From Thelephora terrestris (lineage: Eukaryota > Basidiomycota > Agaricomycetes > Thelephorales > Thelephoraceae): a stretch of 64,000 nucleotides of DNA. Positions within the stretch are counted from its first letter, which is position 1. Each line of letters starts with the position of its first letter. A program made the position numbers and the translations under genes. The stretch covers positions 1,054,001 through 1,118,000 of the forward strand of contig WIUZ02000002.1 in assembly GCA_015956445.1 (NCBI GenBank). The letters run 5' to 3'. This document shows positions 1 through 11,765 of this stretch, piece after piece. Under the pieces are notes generated by a model. That model was given only the letters and a program-made list of their open reading frames with translations. It ran no database searches and was not told where the DNA came from.

Positions 1-1159
1 AAAACCTCGACGCGCACCCGGGACCCGAAGGCGTCATGCACCGCATGCGGAGGGTGATCTCTACGAGGTTGGCCAATGGGAGGACTCTGGAGAGCAGGGT
101 CGAGTCGATGGCAAGAGTGGAGTGGTCATGTACGAGGTGCGAAAGATTGTTCCCTACCACGGTCCACGGGGTGGAACGATTCTCTCTGGCATCAAACAGA
201 GAGAGCCACCCCAGAGACTCGTGGCCTCTTAATTGGAGTGACTTGAGTGAAGGAAAGACGGAAGCAGGACCACCGGGAATTCCGTTGTGAGCCAGAGCGG
301 TGACCTTTGGAGGCTTTTGTTTGGTCGTCCATTCGCGCAGGTTGGGAAGGTTCGTCAAGTGAGTAACAGCTTCAGTCGACAAAACCAAATTGGAGTGGAA
401 CTCCCGAAGAGACTCCCCACACCCCAAGATGAATGCGGAAATCTCTTCTGTTAGGCCGATTTCCTTAGTGAGGGTGGATTCTTCTCCGATACCCAGGTAG
501 ATGGTAAGGAACTGGAGGGAAGATGGGAACATCTTGATAGCTGAACGCATCACAGACACCACCTCGGTGGGGACCGTGCCCGTCGACCGATTGACCGACC
601 TGGACAGTGAGCCGAACGGATCCGTTCTGATGTCGATCCTCGTTAAATGCGATGAGAGAAAGGTGGTGATGAACGAGAAGTTGAACCTGTTGAGCCACCA
701 GTTCAACTCCCGCAATGTGAAGCGTAGGAAGGGCGGGGCGTTGCTCGACGTGGGAGCGAAGAGACTGGTGATGTCCTCCGGGAAGCCCCACACGCTCACC
801 ACAAGTCGGCGAATCCACGAGGCGTATCGCTTTAGCCTGTCCAACTCCCACATATTAAGTGGCCTTGTTAACATCTACCAGGGTTGGATTGATAATTGAA
901 GGTAGGATCTCCAGCGGAACAGATCGCTCACAATCGCCTCAACTCGGTGCTGGGTGGTAAGACGCCAGGCGTCCTCTGACAATACATGCGTGATGAGGGA
1001 TCTTATTGAGTCCTGGGTCTCCCATAATGCACTGAGAGCTGGAACTTCGAGAGCCCGGCAGGTCTGAGCGAGAGCGGCTGCGCTTCGTGGGCTGATCGCA
1101 ACGAGATGAGTGGCGATCAGCGTAGCGAGTTCATCGACACAAAAAACTCGGGCGGCCAT
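1..1159 (-). CDS. F-box-like protein, partial (runs off left edge)
   Basis: Exons read 1159-932 and 874-<1, with a 57-bp GTGAGC...TAG intron at 875-931 that keeps frame. The N-terminus (MAARVFCVDELATLIATHL, then a CRALEVPALSALWETQ segment) has the leucine-rich pattern of F-box-like modules in agaricomycete proteins, which in the family recruit substrates to SCF ubiquitin ligases. The rest is a long Leu-rich region, probably a degenerate leucine-rich-repeat fold. It is co-linear with and clearly paralogous to the next gene (1547-3323), sharing the first 50 residues almost exactly, including intron position and phase. The second exon is open to the window edge with no stop. Gene family is fairly sure; substrate unknown. 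Confidence 0.75.
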
Positions 1160-1546
1160 GGTAGTGGTGGCGGTGGTAGGTCAAGTGAGACGATCTCGTC
1201 GGATATAACACAGTGATTGCCAGTGATCGCGGGAATCGATTACTCTTTCCAGCAAGATGATCGAGTCCTGCCATCCTTTTCCCGGTGGGGAAATATTACC
1301 TCGGGTTGGCGGGACATGCTTATTAGAATCTCAGCAAATTCAAATTCGTTCTCAGTCCCACGTGCGCAAACCAAAGCAATAATCGACAGCGAGTTGTCAA
1401 ATGTCCACCCAACAAACAAAACGAAGTAGGCTGTGATCAGTCAACTTTTGACCGAACGAAAATCAAGACGCCTCCCTATCGGTTATGAGGATGTTCGTCA
1501 ATAATTATCGATAGACCCCCTCCTCAACTCTTCAACAATTCGAATA
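1160..1546 (-). other. intergenic, upstream of the first F-box-like gene
   Basis: About 390 bp between two tandem minus-strand paralogues. It must hold the promoter of the left gene and the 3' end of the right gene. No convincing TATA box, repeat or extra coding region was seen. Confidence 0.5.
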
Positions 1547-3323
1547 TCAACCTACCACCCCCTGCGTTGCCGGGGTCAGCTTCTCCTGTAGAAAACGCTC
1601 GACGCGTTCCTAAAAAACGAGAGATTTGAATAAGAATGCTCACAAGCCCACTCTCCAATCCGTCGCCAGAAAATGAGCAGAAAACTCACACGTAAAGAGA
1701 GGGAACCCTTGTGCTCCCCAGACGACTCGGACACCCTCAGTTCGTTCAAAAACTCCATCACGTCCATGGTCTCCTGAACCCTCCGACAAGCCACCATCAT
1801 ATCCGCCAGCCGGGCCCAATCGAAAGGACCCATGAATAACGTCAACGACGGAAAGATCGTATAAATCCCGATCGAGAGCAGCGCAAACTCGTAGTCTTCG
1901 GACGAGAATTTCAGAGCTCCCGTATAAAACTTGGTGAGGGCACATCGAGGCTTGCGGTGCAGATCGTGCGAGTACGCGTAGTCCACCATGGCCAGCACGT
2001 CCGCCACGGTATTCGTCACCCGGAAGTGGATTATCAATTGTTGCAAATTCGTACAGTGGACGGAGAGGAGTAAGAGGGAGAGGATCGTTGTGGAACATGT
2101 ATTGGCACCACATGGGGATGTACCCAACCTGACGATTTCCAGCTTCGGCAGTGTAGTCGCAAGGCATTCCACATCTTGATCCGAGAAGAGCGACACGCAA
2201 TGCCCTGCCTCCGCGCACGGCACGCCGAGGCCGATCTCCGCGAGGTTGATGAAGGGGAGGTATCTGGAGAGCGAGGTCGAGTCAATGTTGACAGTGAAGT
2301 TGTCGTGTAGGAGCGAAAGGTTGTTTCCCACTACGGTCCACGGATTGAAGCGATCCTTTGTAGTTTTGAAGAGGGAGAACCACTTCAGAGTTGCCTCACC
2401 GCTTAACTGAAGTGACTCCAGTGAGGGGAAACAGCAAGTGGGATCACCAGAAGCTCCATTATGAGTCAGACCCGTAACCTGTGGAGGCTCTTGTCTGGTC
2501 CTCCATTCGCGCAGGTTTGGAAGGTTCATCAAGTGGATGACAGCCTCGGTCGACAGCACCAAATTAGAGTGGAGGTTCCGAAGGGACTGCCCGCGCCCTG
2601 AGATAAACGTGGAAATCTCTTCGATTGGGCCGATCTCCTCGGCTAGCTCGGCACACAGGTCGATGGTAAGGAACTGGAGGGAAGATGGAAATGCCTTGAT
2701 AATTGAACGCATCACAGGCGCCGCCTCGGTTAGAACCTTCTCGGTCGACTGGTTGACTGACCCAGCAGGTAGATAGAATGTCGGATCGGTTCTTATAGAG
2801 ATCTTTATCAGGTGAGGGGAGAGGAAGGTGGTGATGAATGTGTAGTTGTCCTCGTTTAACCACCAAGTCAACTCCCGCAACGTAAAATGTACGGAGGGCT
2901 GGGAGTCACTCGATGTCGGAACAAAAAGTCCGGTGATGTCCTCCGAGAAGTCCCACTTCCACACCACGAGGTGACGCATCCACGAGGCGTATCGCTTCAT
3001 TTTTTCCAATTCCGATGTTTTAAGGGGGCGATTTAACGACTGTCCGGGTTGGGTACGTCATTGGGTAATCTCGAGCAGAAAATAATGCTTACAAGCAGCG
3101 GTTGACCCTGGTGACCGGTGATGGAGCTCCATGCGTCTCCCGGCAACACACATACGATAAGAGGCTTCAAACCGGCCTGTGTCTCCCATAATGCACTAAG
3201 GGCCGGAACTTCGAGAGCCCTGCAGGTCTGAGCGAGAGCAGTTGCGCTTCGTGGATTGATCGCAACGAGATGAGTGGCGATCAGCGTAGCGAGTTCATCG
3301 ACGCAAAGAACTCGGGCGGCCAT
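1547..3323 (-). CDS. F-box-like protein (547 aa)
   Basis: Model: exons 3323-3093, 3039-1690 and 1609-1547; introns of 53 bp (GTAAGC...CAG) and 80 bp (GTGAGT...TAG), both phase 0, giving 547 residues. Residues 1-50 form the F-box-like module (VDELATLIATHLVAI, CRALEVPALSALWETQ). The remainder is Leu-rich and resembles the variable substrate-side region of agaricomycete F-box proteins. The start is the first Met and matches the paralogue at 1159 exactly. The tail ERVERFLQEKLTP is reached only by the second splice; without it the frame ends in a different short tail. It is a tandem duplicate of the left-hand gene, more divergent after the F-box. Inference: expanded, fast-evolving substrate adaptor. 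Confidence 0.8.
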
Positions 3324-4074
3324 GGTGGTGGTGACGGTGGTAGGTCAAGGAGACGAGCTAGTCGGATGTGCTGAAATACGACACAGTGATCGGGACAATT
3401 GGTTATTCTTTCCGGAATCCAGACGGCAATGAGGTCCGCGATGACCTGCTCCGTCTCAACAAAGAGATGTAGCGCGAAGGTAAATCTACGACCGATCGGA
3501 TTTTTCATCTCCGTCGAGATCCTCATTGTGTCCCTGGAGCACTCGACAATGAACGATCTGGAACAACCGTCGTGGACAACAATCGCTGCGAATGTGGATT
3601 CTAATCCCGATCGTCCTGGACGGAAACAATGCTGGACAAGGCCAGACAAGGCCCTGGGACTTGTCCATGCGGTATCCGCAGGTATGTGCTAGTATGTACT
3701 ATCCGTCTGCAAGGTCGTGGAAGATCCGGCACGTACCGGGAATTGATGCACTTTCCCAGCGATGGCTTATTCGCCTCCATAGCTCGCGGTCCATTTGCTG
3801 GGGTAGCGATGTGGACTGAGCCCTGTATTGCGGTAGGACGGGTCATGGTGAGGAATCACGAAGTCACGATTGATGGATTCGCGCTCACACGAGGTCAGAG
3901 ACCCACATGTCTCTTCTTAAGGCAGGTCGCGGCATTTCCTCATGCAAAAGTGTGGCTGGCCTCGCCCGTTCTCTATACACTCCTCCATACATATAACAAA
4001 AGGCGACCGAAAACGGTTAAAAGACCATTCTTGGGCCAGCTCCCCTCTCCCACCACACTTCAGCTCGATTTGAG
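3324..4074. other. divergent intergenic region
   Basis: About 750 bp between the F-box-like gene (leftward) and the 4075 gene (rightward), so it holds both promoters. A TATA-like stretch (ATATAACAAA) lies near 3991-4000, about 75 bp before the ATG at 4075. Open frames here have no recognisable similarity and are taken as chance. Confidence 0.45.
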
Positions 4075-5347
4075 ATGCCTCCCAAAAATCCCCGCAACGG
4101 TACTAGTGAGACCTCAGATAGTGCCATCAGTAGAAGTTCCTCTGTCACCGTCGTTTCCCCGGCGGCGAGAGACACCGTGGGAGATATTGTAACCCATTTA
4201 CAAGAAATGTGAGTGCGCCGTTTCGCATACGATTAAGAGCTGACAGAAAGTATACAGAAACGATCTCATTGACGGTCTAGGTGCTGATCCAGGCGATGTA
4301 CCGGATAAGGTGGGCCTCTCAGATGACCCGCGCAATGTGTGGCGGCCACTAATCTCGCACATATTTGATAGAAGATCCTGTTACAAGAGCTTTCCAAGCT
4401 CAACCAGGACGTCAACAAGATCAAACTTGACCAAGACACTCAAGTCAAAGCGATCAAGGACGACATCCAGAAGAAAACGAAAAACGAAATTCTCGAGTCT
4501 GTAGGGTACGATTATTTTTTTACCCCCAACACTGGGCTTCTATCGTCACCGCTCCCGGCATGTGAAATCCCTAACGTACACCCACAGGGACAAGATCCAG
4601 GCCTCAGTTGTGGAAGCAGTTGCTGCCGAAACGAAAAGAAAGATGCAAATCTGGGGCGAAAAACCCCACGCTGGGGAACTCACCCAAGCGCTTCAAGGCA
4701 CATCGGATGAGAACGACGTTCTATTGGGAAAAGCGAAGATCACCTTGGAGAACTCGTGGGCTCTCTTTTCCTCGTGCGGCGCAGGGAAAGTTTCTCTAAA
4801 CTCCCTTCTCAGCCTTTCCAGGCACGCGAATTCGACCCTCGATATCGAGTATGACCGGAATACCAACCTGAAAACGATCAAACGCAAGGACGGACGCGTC
4901 AGCGAACTCTTCCCATTGAACCTGGGAGAATTCTTTTCCCAGTACGACGGTAAGCGGGCGCCTTCTAACGTGTGTGATTCGCAAAAGGCATACTAACGAA
5001 TCCGCAAGCTGAACGACTCGTCCACCTGTTCAAAGAGTACGACCTCCGCCCCCTCGAAAAGTACGAGGAAAATCTGACGAGGTTCTTGATGTTTATCGGT
5101 ATGCTCCCAACCTCCGCTCGGCGCAACCATTCAAGCGATGATATGTAAGGGAGGCTGACTTAGGTTTCACGTCGTCTGTTCAGGAATAAACCAAGCGATC
5201 CCGGACCAGCTAATCAACCTCGCGGACGAGCACCCACCCGCTTACGCCACCGATACCCAGGAGAGGAAGAACCAAAAGGGTCCCCGGGGTGGTGGGTCGC
5301 AAGAATCAAAGCAGGACACAAAGTCGTCGTCGTGGTCTTGGCGCTAG
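4075..5347 (+). CDS. unrecognised six-exon protein (311 aa)
   Basis: Exons 4075-4208, 4258-4309, 4372-4505, 4588-4949, 5009-5098 and 5184-5347 join in frame to 311 residues. Introns are 49-85 bp with GT...AG borders, and intron 4 has a clear TACTAAC branch site. The protein is hydrophilic. Residues 1-45 are Ser/Thr-rich, about 60-110 are Lys/Asp/Gln-rich and probably coiled coil, the middle is a mixed helical region (GELTQALQGTSDEN), and the C-terminus is Gly/Lys/Ser-rich and disordered. No signal peptide or membrane segment. I do not recognise the family. The last intron has an earlier possible acceptor near 5163, but it leads to an immediate stop, so 5184 is preferred. Confidence 0.7.
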
Positions 5348-5625
5348 GGCCGCTGTTTGGCATCCCGTTTCCCTCTCCTGCTACTCACGTTTCAATAGCT
5401 TTCTTGTGACTAATCTGTCGATCGCGAGCCATGTACTACCAGGCGAATGTATCCTTCGAATTCATATCTGTTTACTATCTGGCACTAATCGGCAGCCTGG
5501 TAAAGTTGAGTGCTTGAGTCCCCGTCACTCCAACCTTCCTTTTCCTGGGCGCCTCGCCCCCCATGTACAACGCCTCGGGTGACAACTGGGCAAGCTCCGG
5601 GTAGCGTTTTGGGAACCACCACATT

Positions 5626-5812
5626 GAGTGACTGTCCGTGGGATGTACACAGTGTACACTCGAATCTAGGTGAATATTTGTGGACCGTTAAGGAAGGCGA
5701 AGGACCCCGACCGCTGTGGAGGGTCAGGAACACCGCGAAATGCGGGAACTGGCACCCTTCTACGGCGGATATGTATATTTGCTGTCTAACCTATTCCCGC
5801 GGACAGTCACTC
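5626..5812. mobile_element. small inverted-repeat element (MITE-like), copy 1 of a fused pair
   Basis: A 187-bp unit starting GAGTGACTGTCCG and ending CGGACAGTCACTC. Its body contains a conserved stretch (GACCCCGACCGCTGTGGAGG). It is joined directly to a second unit. The pair as a whole is flanked by ATT on both sides (5623-5625 and 5999-6001), a likely 3-bp target duplication. No coding capacity. Confidence 0.75.
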
Positions 5813-5998
5813 ACTGTCCGTGGGATGTACACAGTGTGCACTCGAATCTATGTAGGTGATTATTTTTGGACTGTTAAGGAAGGTGAAGGACCCCGACCGC
5901 TGTGGAGGGTCAGGAACACGGCGAAATGCGGGAACTGGCACCCTTCTACGGCGGATACATATATTTGCTGTCTAACCTATTCCTGCGGACAGTCACTC
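5813..5998. mobile_element. small inverted-repeat element (MITE-like), copy 2 of a fused pair
   Basis: A second unit in the same orientation, about 95 percent like copy 1 by eye. It has lost its first five bases, so the right end of copy 1 and the left end of copy 2 share one junction. It differs by a small insertion (TGTAGGTGATT replacing AGGTGAATA) and scattered substitutions. A third, more diverged copy lies at 32739-32906. Confidence 0.75.
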
Positions 5999-6175
5999 AT
6001 TCAAGCCAGAGCAGCAAAAGTGTGCGATGTAAATTAAACTACTTTACAACTACAAAATGCCGAAACCATAGCAAAACACATGGATCTATAGACCTCGTTC
6101 GTCCGTTGGTTCCCTAACGACGTAGCTCCCAAGCAACAGCACGACCGACGGAGAAAAAAGAGACGCTCCTCCAAG

Positions 6176-8244
6176 TCACCTCAGCAACCCTCTAACGTAT
6201 TTCAAAACGTCCTTGCCCTAAAAACACACGAGCGGAGGGGGTCAGCACCGGTCAATCAAATCGTGCACGTCAAGGAGACGCTCACCCCTCGTTTCTTGAC
6301 ACCCTCGACCATCGCCTCAACGCGATCGACCTCCATATCATCGACGTTCGCAAACGACTCAGCGCTGCCGTTCGCTCCACCAACAGCGACGGACCCAGCG
6401 GTGGGCACGTTCCTATTCGCCCCATAGAACGACCTCTTCCTCGCCTTCAACACAATCGACAACATCGCCCTCCACCCCTCAGTTGGAACATCTTGTAGAT
6501 TCCCGTTCCCGTTAGCCCCGTTCAGAACTGCGCTGTGACCGGATGACGTGGGGAAACTGGGGACGATCGTAGACCGTACGACGTATGGGCAATACGGCCG
6601 ATGTTCCTTGAGCAAATCAAATTGTCTCTGCGGCCGGTTCTCTTTCTCCACGGCCTGAGGACCGAAAGCCCATAAGCCTATTCGTCGTTGGCACAGTTTG
6701 CAATACAAGAGCGAGGCGTCGCGTTTCTGTTGCGGCGTATTGGTGGTGGAAACAGATACGGAGGGTAGCCGAGAAGAAACGCTGGCAGGAGAAATCGATC
6801 CGCGTTGAGACACAGAAGGTGCAGGTTGTGTGGCTACAGCTCGCTCGCTCCGCAACGAGACTACGGAAGATGCGCGGGAGAGTGATGGCACAGCAGAAGA
6901 GGTCCTTTGAGTAGCTGACCTCTCATCCGTTGAAGGCGGAGGGAGAGTCCATCCAAACAGGGCCGTGAGAGCCGCAGTTTCCGATGGTTCCGTACTGCCC
7001 TCTTCATTTTCACGACCTGCGTCAGAAGCGGAAGAGGGTCCCGGCGAACTTCCGTCCGACTCCATAGACGTTGTCGCAACACCCGGTCGAACGTTGAATG
7101 TGCTCAGGGCAGACATCAAGGAGTGTACCTGCGTGGCGGACTGTAGGGCGAGTCAGCGATGTCTCCTACGAGACCATCGAACTATCCCTCACCAAAGGGT
7201 GTTTGACTTGAACCTCTTCTAAAACAGATTGCAAACCCAACGCCCGGATTTTTATCTCCTTCGTGGTTGCAGAAGGTGACTGTACCGGAAGGCGGTAGAC
7301 AGAGTCTGATCAAAGTGTGTCAACACTATTCAAACATCGACGCAAACACCGCTGCGCACCATCGCACTGTTGTGTTTTCCAGGGGCATCCCTCCTTGTGC
7401 ATGCTAACCAGCTGCCCCCTTTGCTTTTCCACCAGAGCATTCGCTTGAAGTACCAAGTAAAACGTCCTAGGTCAGCACAACGGCCCTACCTTGATCATGA
7501 CCTACCTACCAGCGTCGCTCTTCATCCCTCGAGTGGACACCACGACCCAAGAAATCTTGCACACCCCACACACCAGTCTGTCTCGTCCATCGTTCACCCA
7601 TCCACACTTCGCCGCGGCGACAGCGTCAATCTGAGAAGGCTTATTGGCATAAGTCGCAAGGCGGTATGTCGACAGTCGGCTAAGGAACGAAGCGGTAGAT
7701 GACGGTCGATACTCGGACGTTGACGGAGGGTGTACGGAGAGTGGGGTAGCGGAGATTCTTGAGGTGGGATTTTGGGACCGAAGTTTGAGGGTTCTTCGAG
7801 AGAGAATAGCGGCGAGATGAGGGGCCGACTTCGTGAGGGATTCCAGCCTAGAGGTGGCGGATCTAGGTGGACGCGAACGAGCGTTGAGTCGAGCGATGTT
7901 CAGCGCGATGGGGAAATAGAGCAAATCGAGCAAACTAACGGCTTGGGTTCCTTTGAAGTTATCCCGTATTTTGCCAACGTAGAATATAACGACCTCGACT
8001 TTTTAGGAGGAGGGGGGCGTTCCAGCATCTCCGAAGGCACAAAAACTGCATCATCCAATGTTTGCAACGCGTCGTCAAGCTTACGCTGTAAAGCAAGGAA
8101 GGGTCAAGCAGGCTTTCCATCGTCTCGATGGGATGAGGGTACCTTCATTGTTTGAGCGTTAGGCGAAGCTTGAGCGGTGTCCTGAATACCTTGGCTCGTG
8201 CCCAGCATATTCGAGATAGACGTGGTAGCTACTGAGGACGTCAT
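6176..8244 (-). CDS. NIPA/Rsm1-like C3HC zinc-finger protein (559 aa)
   Basis: Seven exons: 8244-8143, 8085-7940, 7847-7510, 7443-7360, 7305-7193, 7140-6286, 6217-6176; all junctions keep frame. The zf-C3HC (BIR-like) domain includes AKCGW, DRLVCGVC and, in the next exon, MHKEGCPWK. A second zinc module later (CKLCQRRIGLWAF ... EHRPYCPY) matches the Rsm1/NIPA C-terminal domain. Known relatives (human ZC3HC1, fission yeast Rsm1) act at the nuclear envelope in nuclear-basket organisation and mRNA export. The N-terminus RKLDDALQTLDDAVF is also typical. Between the zinc modules is a long Ser/Thr-rich, probably disordered stretch. All zinc ligands are visible, so the protein should be functional. 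Confidence 0.88.
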
Positions 8245-8561
8245 GGTGAAGGGAAGGAGACTATCCTACTTGCCCCTGGGTTGTTGGGGAGTGTCCAGCC
8301 GGGTTTGCGGAAGGCGAGGAAGTCGGTGCACGTGACCGCTCCGCCAGCGATGGTCACGAGCAACCGGCAATCCCCGGCCTCAACACTCATTCGCACTGGG
8401 CTGTCAAGAAACATCGTAAACGAGATCCATTACAACACACAAGGGAGCAAGTTATAGAACGGAATCGTGAGTATGGGGATAATAACAACAAGCTGTTCTA
8501 CAGGGTAGCAAAAATCGATCGTAAATGTAGATGGTTCGTAGATTGGGACCGGGCAACAACT
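8245..8561. other. short intergenic region
   Basis: About 320 bp holding the promoter of the zinc-finger gene and the 3' end of the next minus-strand gene. No further feature seen. Confidence 0.5.
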
Positions 8562-9414
8562 TTAGGCCAAGAGTACTCCCACAATTGCGGTGATAACACC
8601 GACGCTGAAGAAGCTAGCGGTGTTGACAACGCCACCGCTAGTGCCAAGACCACCGGTGGCAGAGGATGTGGGACTCGTGTTTGTCTGCGTCAAGCTAGAA
8701 AGGTGAGAGTTGACAGAGCTTATGACTGAAGAGAGGGAAGATAAGGAAGACGAAAGTCCGGAATTAGTCGACGTAGAGGATGTCGTAGAAGATGTCGTGG
8801 AGGATGTCGTGCTTGTGGACGTGGTTGGAATCGAAGCGCCGCTGAAAGTGGACGTTGGCGGGGAAGTCGACGTGACGGGAGGGAGGTCAGGGATAGAGGT
8901 CGAGGTGCCTGTGCATCCGCTGGATGGACCTGCACTGACGGTGATCACAGGAGTATCGCTGCCATGTCCGGCGGAATCGGCGAGAGTGATCACAACGCCA
9001 GTTCCCGCTGGAATCGTCACCAGACTCCAGGTGAACGTGGTACCGGTGATGTTTGTGAAAGCCGCGACAAGGGGACCACCTGCGCTACCGGTGTGGAAAG
9101 ACTAGAAGAGATGTGAGAATTCGAAGTCTGTAACGGGTCTCGTTGTACTAACAAGGCTGAATGGTGCTATAGTACCTTCGGTAAGCAAATATGAAGAAAG
9201 CGAAAACTGCGGGGACTCACGTGTTCCAGTCGTGGTGTCGTACGCGACGGTCAAGGGCGCACAGGCAGTTATGCTTGATCTACAGGGCAAAGAGCTGAGT
9301 ATGACAGGACGAGCGCTGATCGACCCAAAAGCCAATCACTGACGGAGGTACGATGTGGAACGCGCCCACGATGGAGGCCAAGAGAGAGAGCGCGGTGAAC
9401 ACGGCGAACTTCAT
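8562..9414 (-). CDS. secreted GPI-anchored Ser/Thr-rich protein (227 aa)
   Basis: Exons 9414-9344, 9279-9221, 9166-9153 (only 14 bp) and 9101-8562 join in frame. Residues 1-18 (MKFAVFTALSLLASIVGA) are a signal peptide. The core (SSITACAPLTVAYDTTTGT, then PPFSLSFHTGSAGG, then TFTWSLVTIPAGT) matches a family of small agaricomycete surface proteins with a beta-sandwich-like domain and a pair of Cys. A long Ser/Thr tract (TTSSTTSSTTSS) should be O-glycosylated. The last 18 residues are hydrophobic (FFSVGVITAIVGVLLA), as for GPI attachment. The micro-exon is supported because it restores the conserved PPFSL between two otherwise out-of-phase exons. Confidence 0.82.
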
Positions 9415-11765
9415 GACTGGATCGTAAGGAAGCGAAGACCTCTAGAGGGGGACGGTGAGGAAGAACCGGGGCAGACAGGTGCATTTATATGAAAGTGAAC
9501 GTTGTATTCCTTTTTGCGCAAGTATGACGTCGCTCGCCAGGAATATAAAATCTACGATAATTTTGAATCGGAAACGTGGATTCAAGCCCACCTCCACGAG
9601 CTGCATCATGATACGCCCTCCCTGCTGAGTCAATTCGGCAGCGAAGGCGGTGCATGTCTCCCAAAATCACTGCACCAGCGTGGTGCTCAGTGTCGGAGGA
9701 AATTGAAGCAGAACTTGACCCCACACGCGTCGTCCTCTCGTCTGAAGCAATCTTCCTTTCTTCAGACGACATATCTGGCACAAGAGGCCTTCTCAGTCTC
9801 TCTCCCGAGCCAGAAAACAGCTCGCTTGCTCATAAACACTGCTTAAAAACCGCAGCCTTTACGGAAACTTTGGTCACCTGAAATCAAATCGATCAAAGCC
9901 CAGATGCCGCGCCACTGACACGTGTGAGGGGATAACCTTGTTCTCCGTCCATCCTGTTCAAATCCCAAGTGCTTTCCACCTCTTTCCGCCTTCCAGATTC
10001 AACTCTAGGTACTCTCCACCTGCCATTTGGATCCAGGAACAGATCTCATCTGCTCTTGCGTTCTAAACAGACATCCAGAACTTCCCAAATGAAACTGGTC
10101 TCGGATTCAAGAAGCCAGATACCTTCACCTGCATCACTCCCAATTGTATTGGCCCCTGAGACCTGAGGATCGTAGTCCACTCGGTTTCTTCTATACCGCG
10201 TTCGACCAGACTCGTGGCTTATCGATTCTGCGGTCCTGCTGTCACCTCTGTTGGTCCGACCCGTGTCCATCGTCAAGCAATCTACTGATTCTCAGTCAGG
10301 TACCCTCATATCCCCTCAGGCAAACGCAAGGCGTTTGAACTCCTATTCCTGTGCTACAAAGCCGAAATGAACCGTCTCCCGGGGCTGTGTGGCTTCATAT
10401 CCCAACTATTCACAGATACGGCCTCAAGGTGGTTTCCACAAGGATCTGTCAAGGATGGCACATGAATGTTCGATGGATTGCTCTGATTTGTGGCATCCCA
10501 TAGAAGAGACTGTTATCCGATCGACATCTCGCTCTATATCTCATCTCGCACAGACGCCAACGTATTTCGGGACGTGAATAACCCTATCCCCTAGCCTGAT
10601 TGCACCCGGTTCGCCGAAGGGCCTCGGTCCCCGTATCGCCAGCCTCTTTCCCCACGTTGTCTCCTCGTTATGTGATACATAACGCCGTTCAATGACGCAT
10701 CAACGTCCCGACCCGAGAACCTATCCTACTAGATTCCTACGTATATCAGAGCGGCACTCCACAACCATTCTCTCCGTCCAGATTCACCGGCCCACTGTCA
10801 GGTGGGACCGAACGAGGGAGCCGATCGGGGATTTACACACGGCCTCCGTCATATCCACAACTGAATGGGTACGCAACGTCAGTATCGTGTAACCACACCA
10901 ATCCGGACGCCGCAATACCCGTCCTCGTGTTGTATCCCAGATCGTCACCTTTTCCACGGACTGTTCGCTCCAGAGCGCGCGTATTGTAGCCACCAGGAGG
11001 CCTTCTCGGTTGAAGGTGCACTAAGAATGCCGATGCATTACCTACAGGGTATTTTCGGAACGATATGACGTTGCGCCCAACTCTCACAAGGTTAGTACAG
11101 ATCATTGAATGTTGTACGTACTGTAGGCACCCGCGTCTTTCTTTTGAATCTGAGAACAATTCCGATTTGCGCCCAACGACACTGTGACGGCAGGGGCACT
11201 AGTTTGGCCTGGCTCGCCGACGTCTTGGGCACATGCCAACGAAAGCCAGAGACCTCTCTTCGCATTCCATCTTGCACGTCGGCTAACGGGGATTCATGGG
11301 TTTGTGGGCCGAAACCTGGAGTGATAGGAGAACGGAGAAGGCTTTTTGGCGTTATCTTGGGCTACACTCTGTTCACTATACATGAGTATTCAAATATTCA
11401 AATGCGCGTCATGCGCGAACAGTAAAACAAGGACAAAGCAGTAAAATTATACAACGCGACGAGTTGGCTCTTCGGGTTTCGCCCTTGCGAAGGGGCTCAT
11501 CAGAGGGCTTGAACAAATCGCTACCCTGACCCGATCCAAACTCCTCAAAGCTGTTGTTATTTAATTTGACTACTCCAAGACGGCAGCGACTGGGCTCCCC
11601 GCTGTGAGAAGCTTGCATCGAGTCCAGGTGATTGTCGCATAACGAAGGGGGGGTTGCTAAAGGGGGGAATTAAAGCACTTCGGGCTTGGTGTACACGGTG
11701 CTTGGCTCAACCGTGAACGCGGCGAGGAGGGCATGGGCTAGTCGTTTGCTGGGACTGAACAGTTT
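9415..11765. other. gene-poor stretch
   Basis: About 2.35 kb with no frame showing domain similarity, splice-consistent exons or composition unlike background. It contains the promoter of the GPI-protein gene at its left end. No inverted or tandem repeats were noticed. It may hold decayed sequence that cannot be read by eye. Confidence 0.4.

Noticed and set aside
3629-4192. 187-codon plus-strand frame overlapping the start of the 4075 gene
   Set aside because: The 4075 gene explains the right part in another frame with good splice sites; the rest has no similarity.
8710-9105. 131-codon plus-strand frame rich in Val/Asp/Glu
   Set aside because: Reverse-strand shadow of the Ser/Thr repeat of the GPI-anchored protein.
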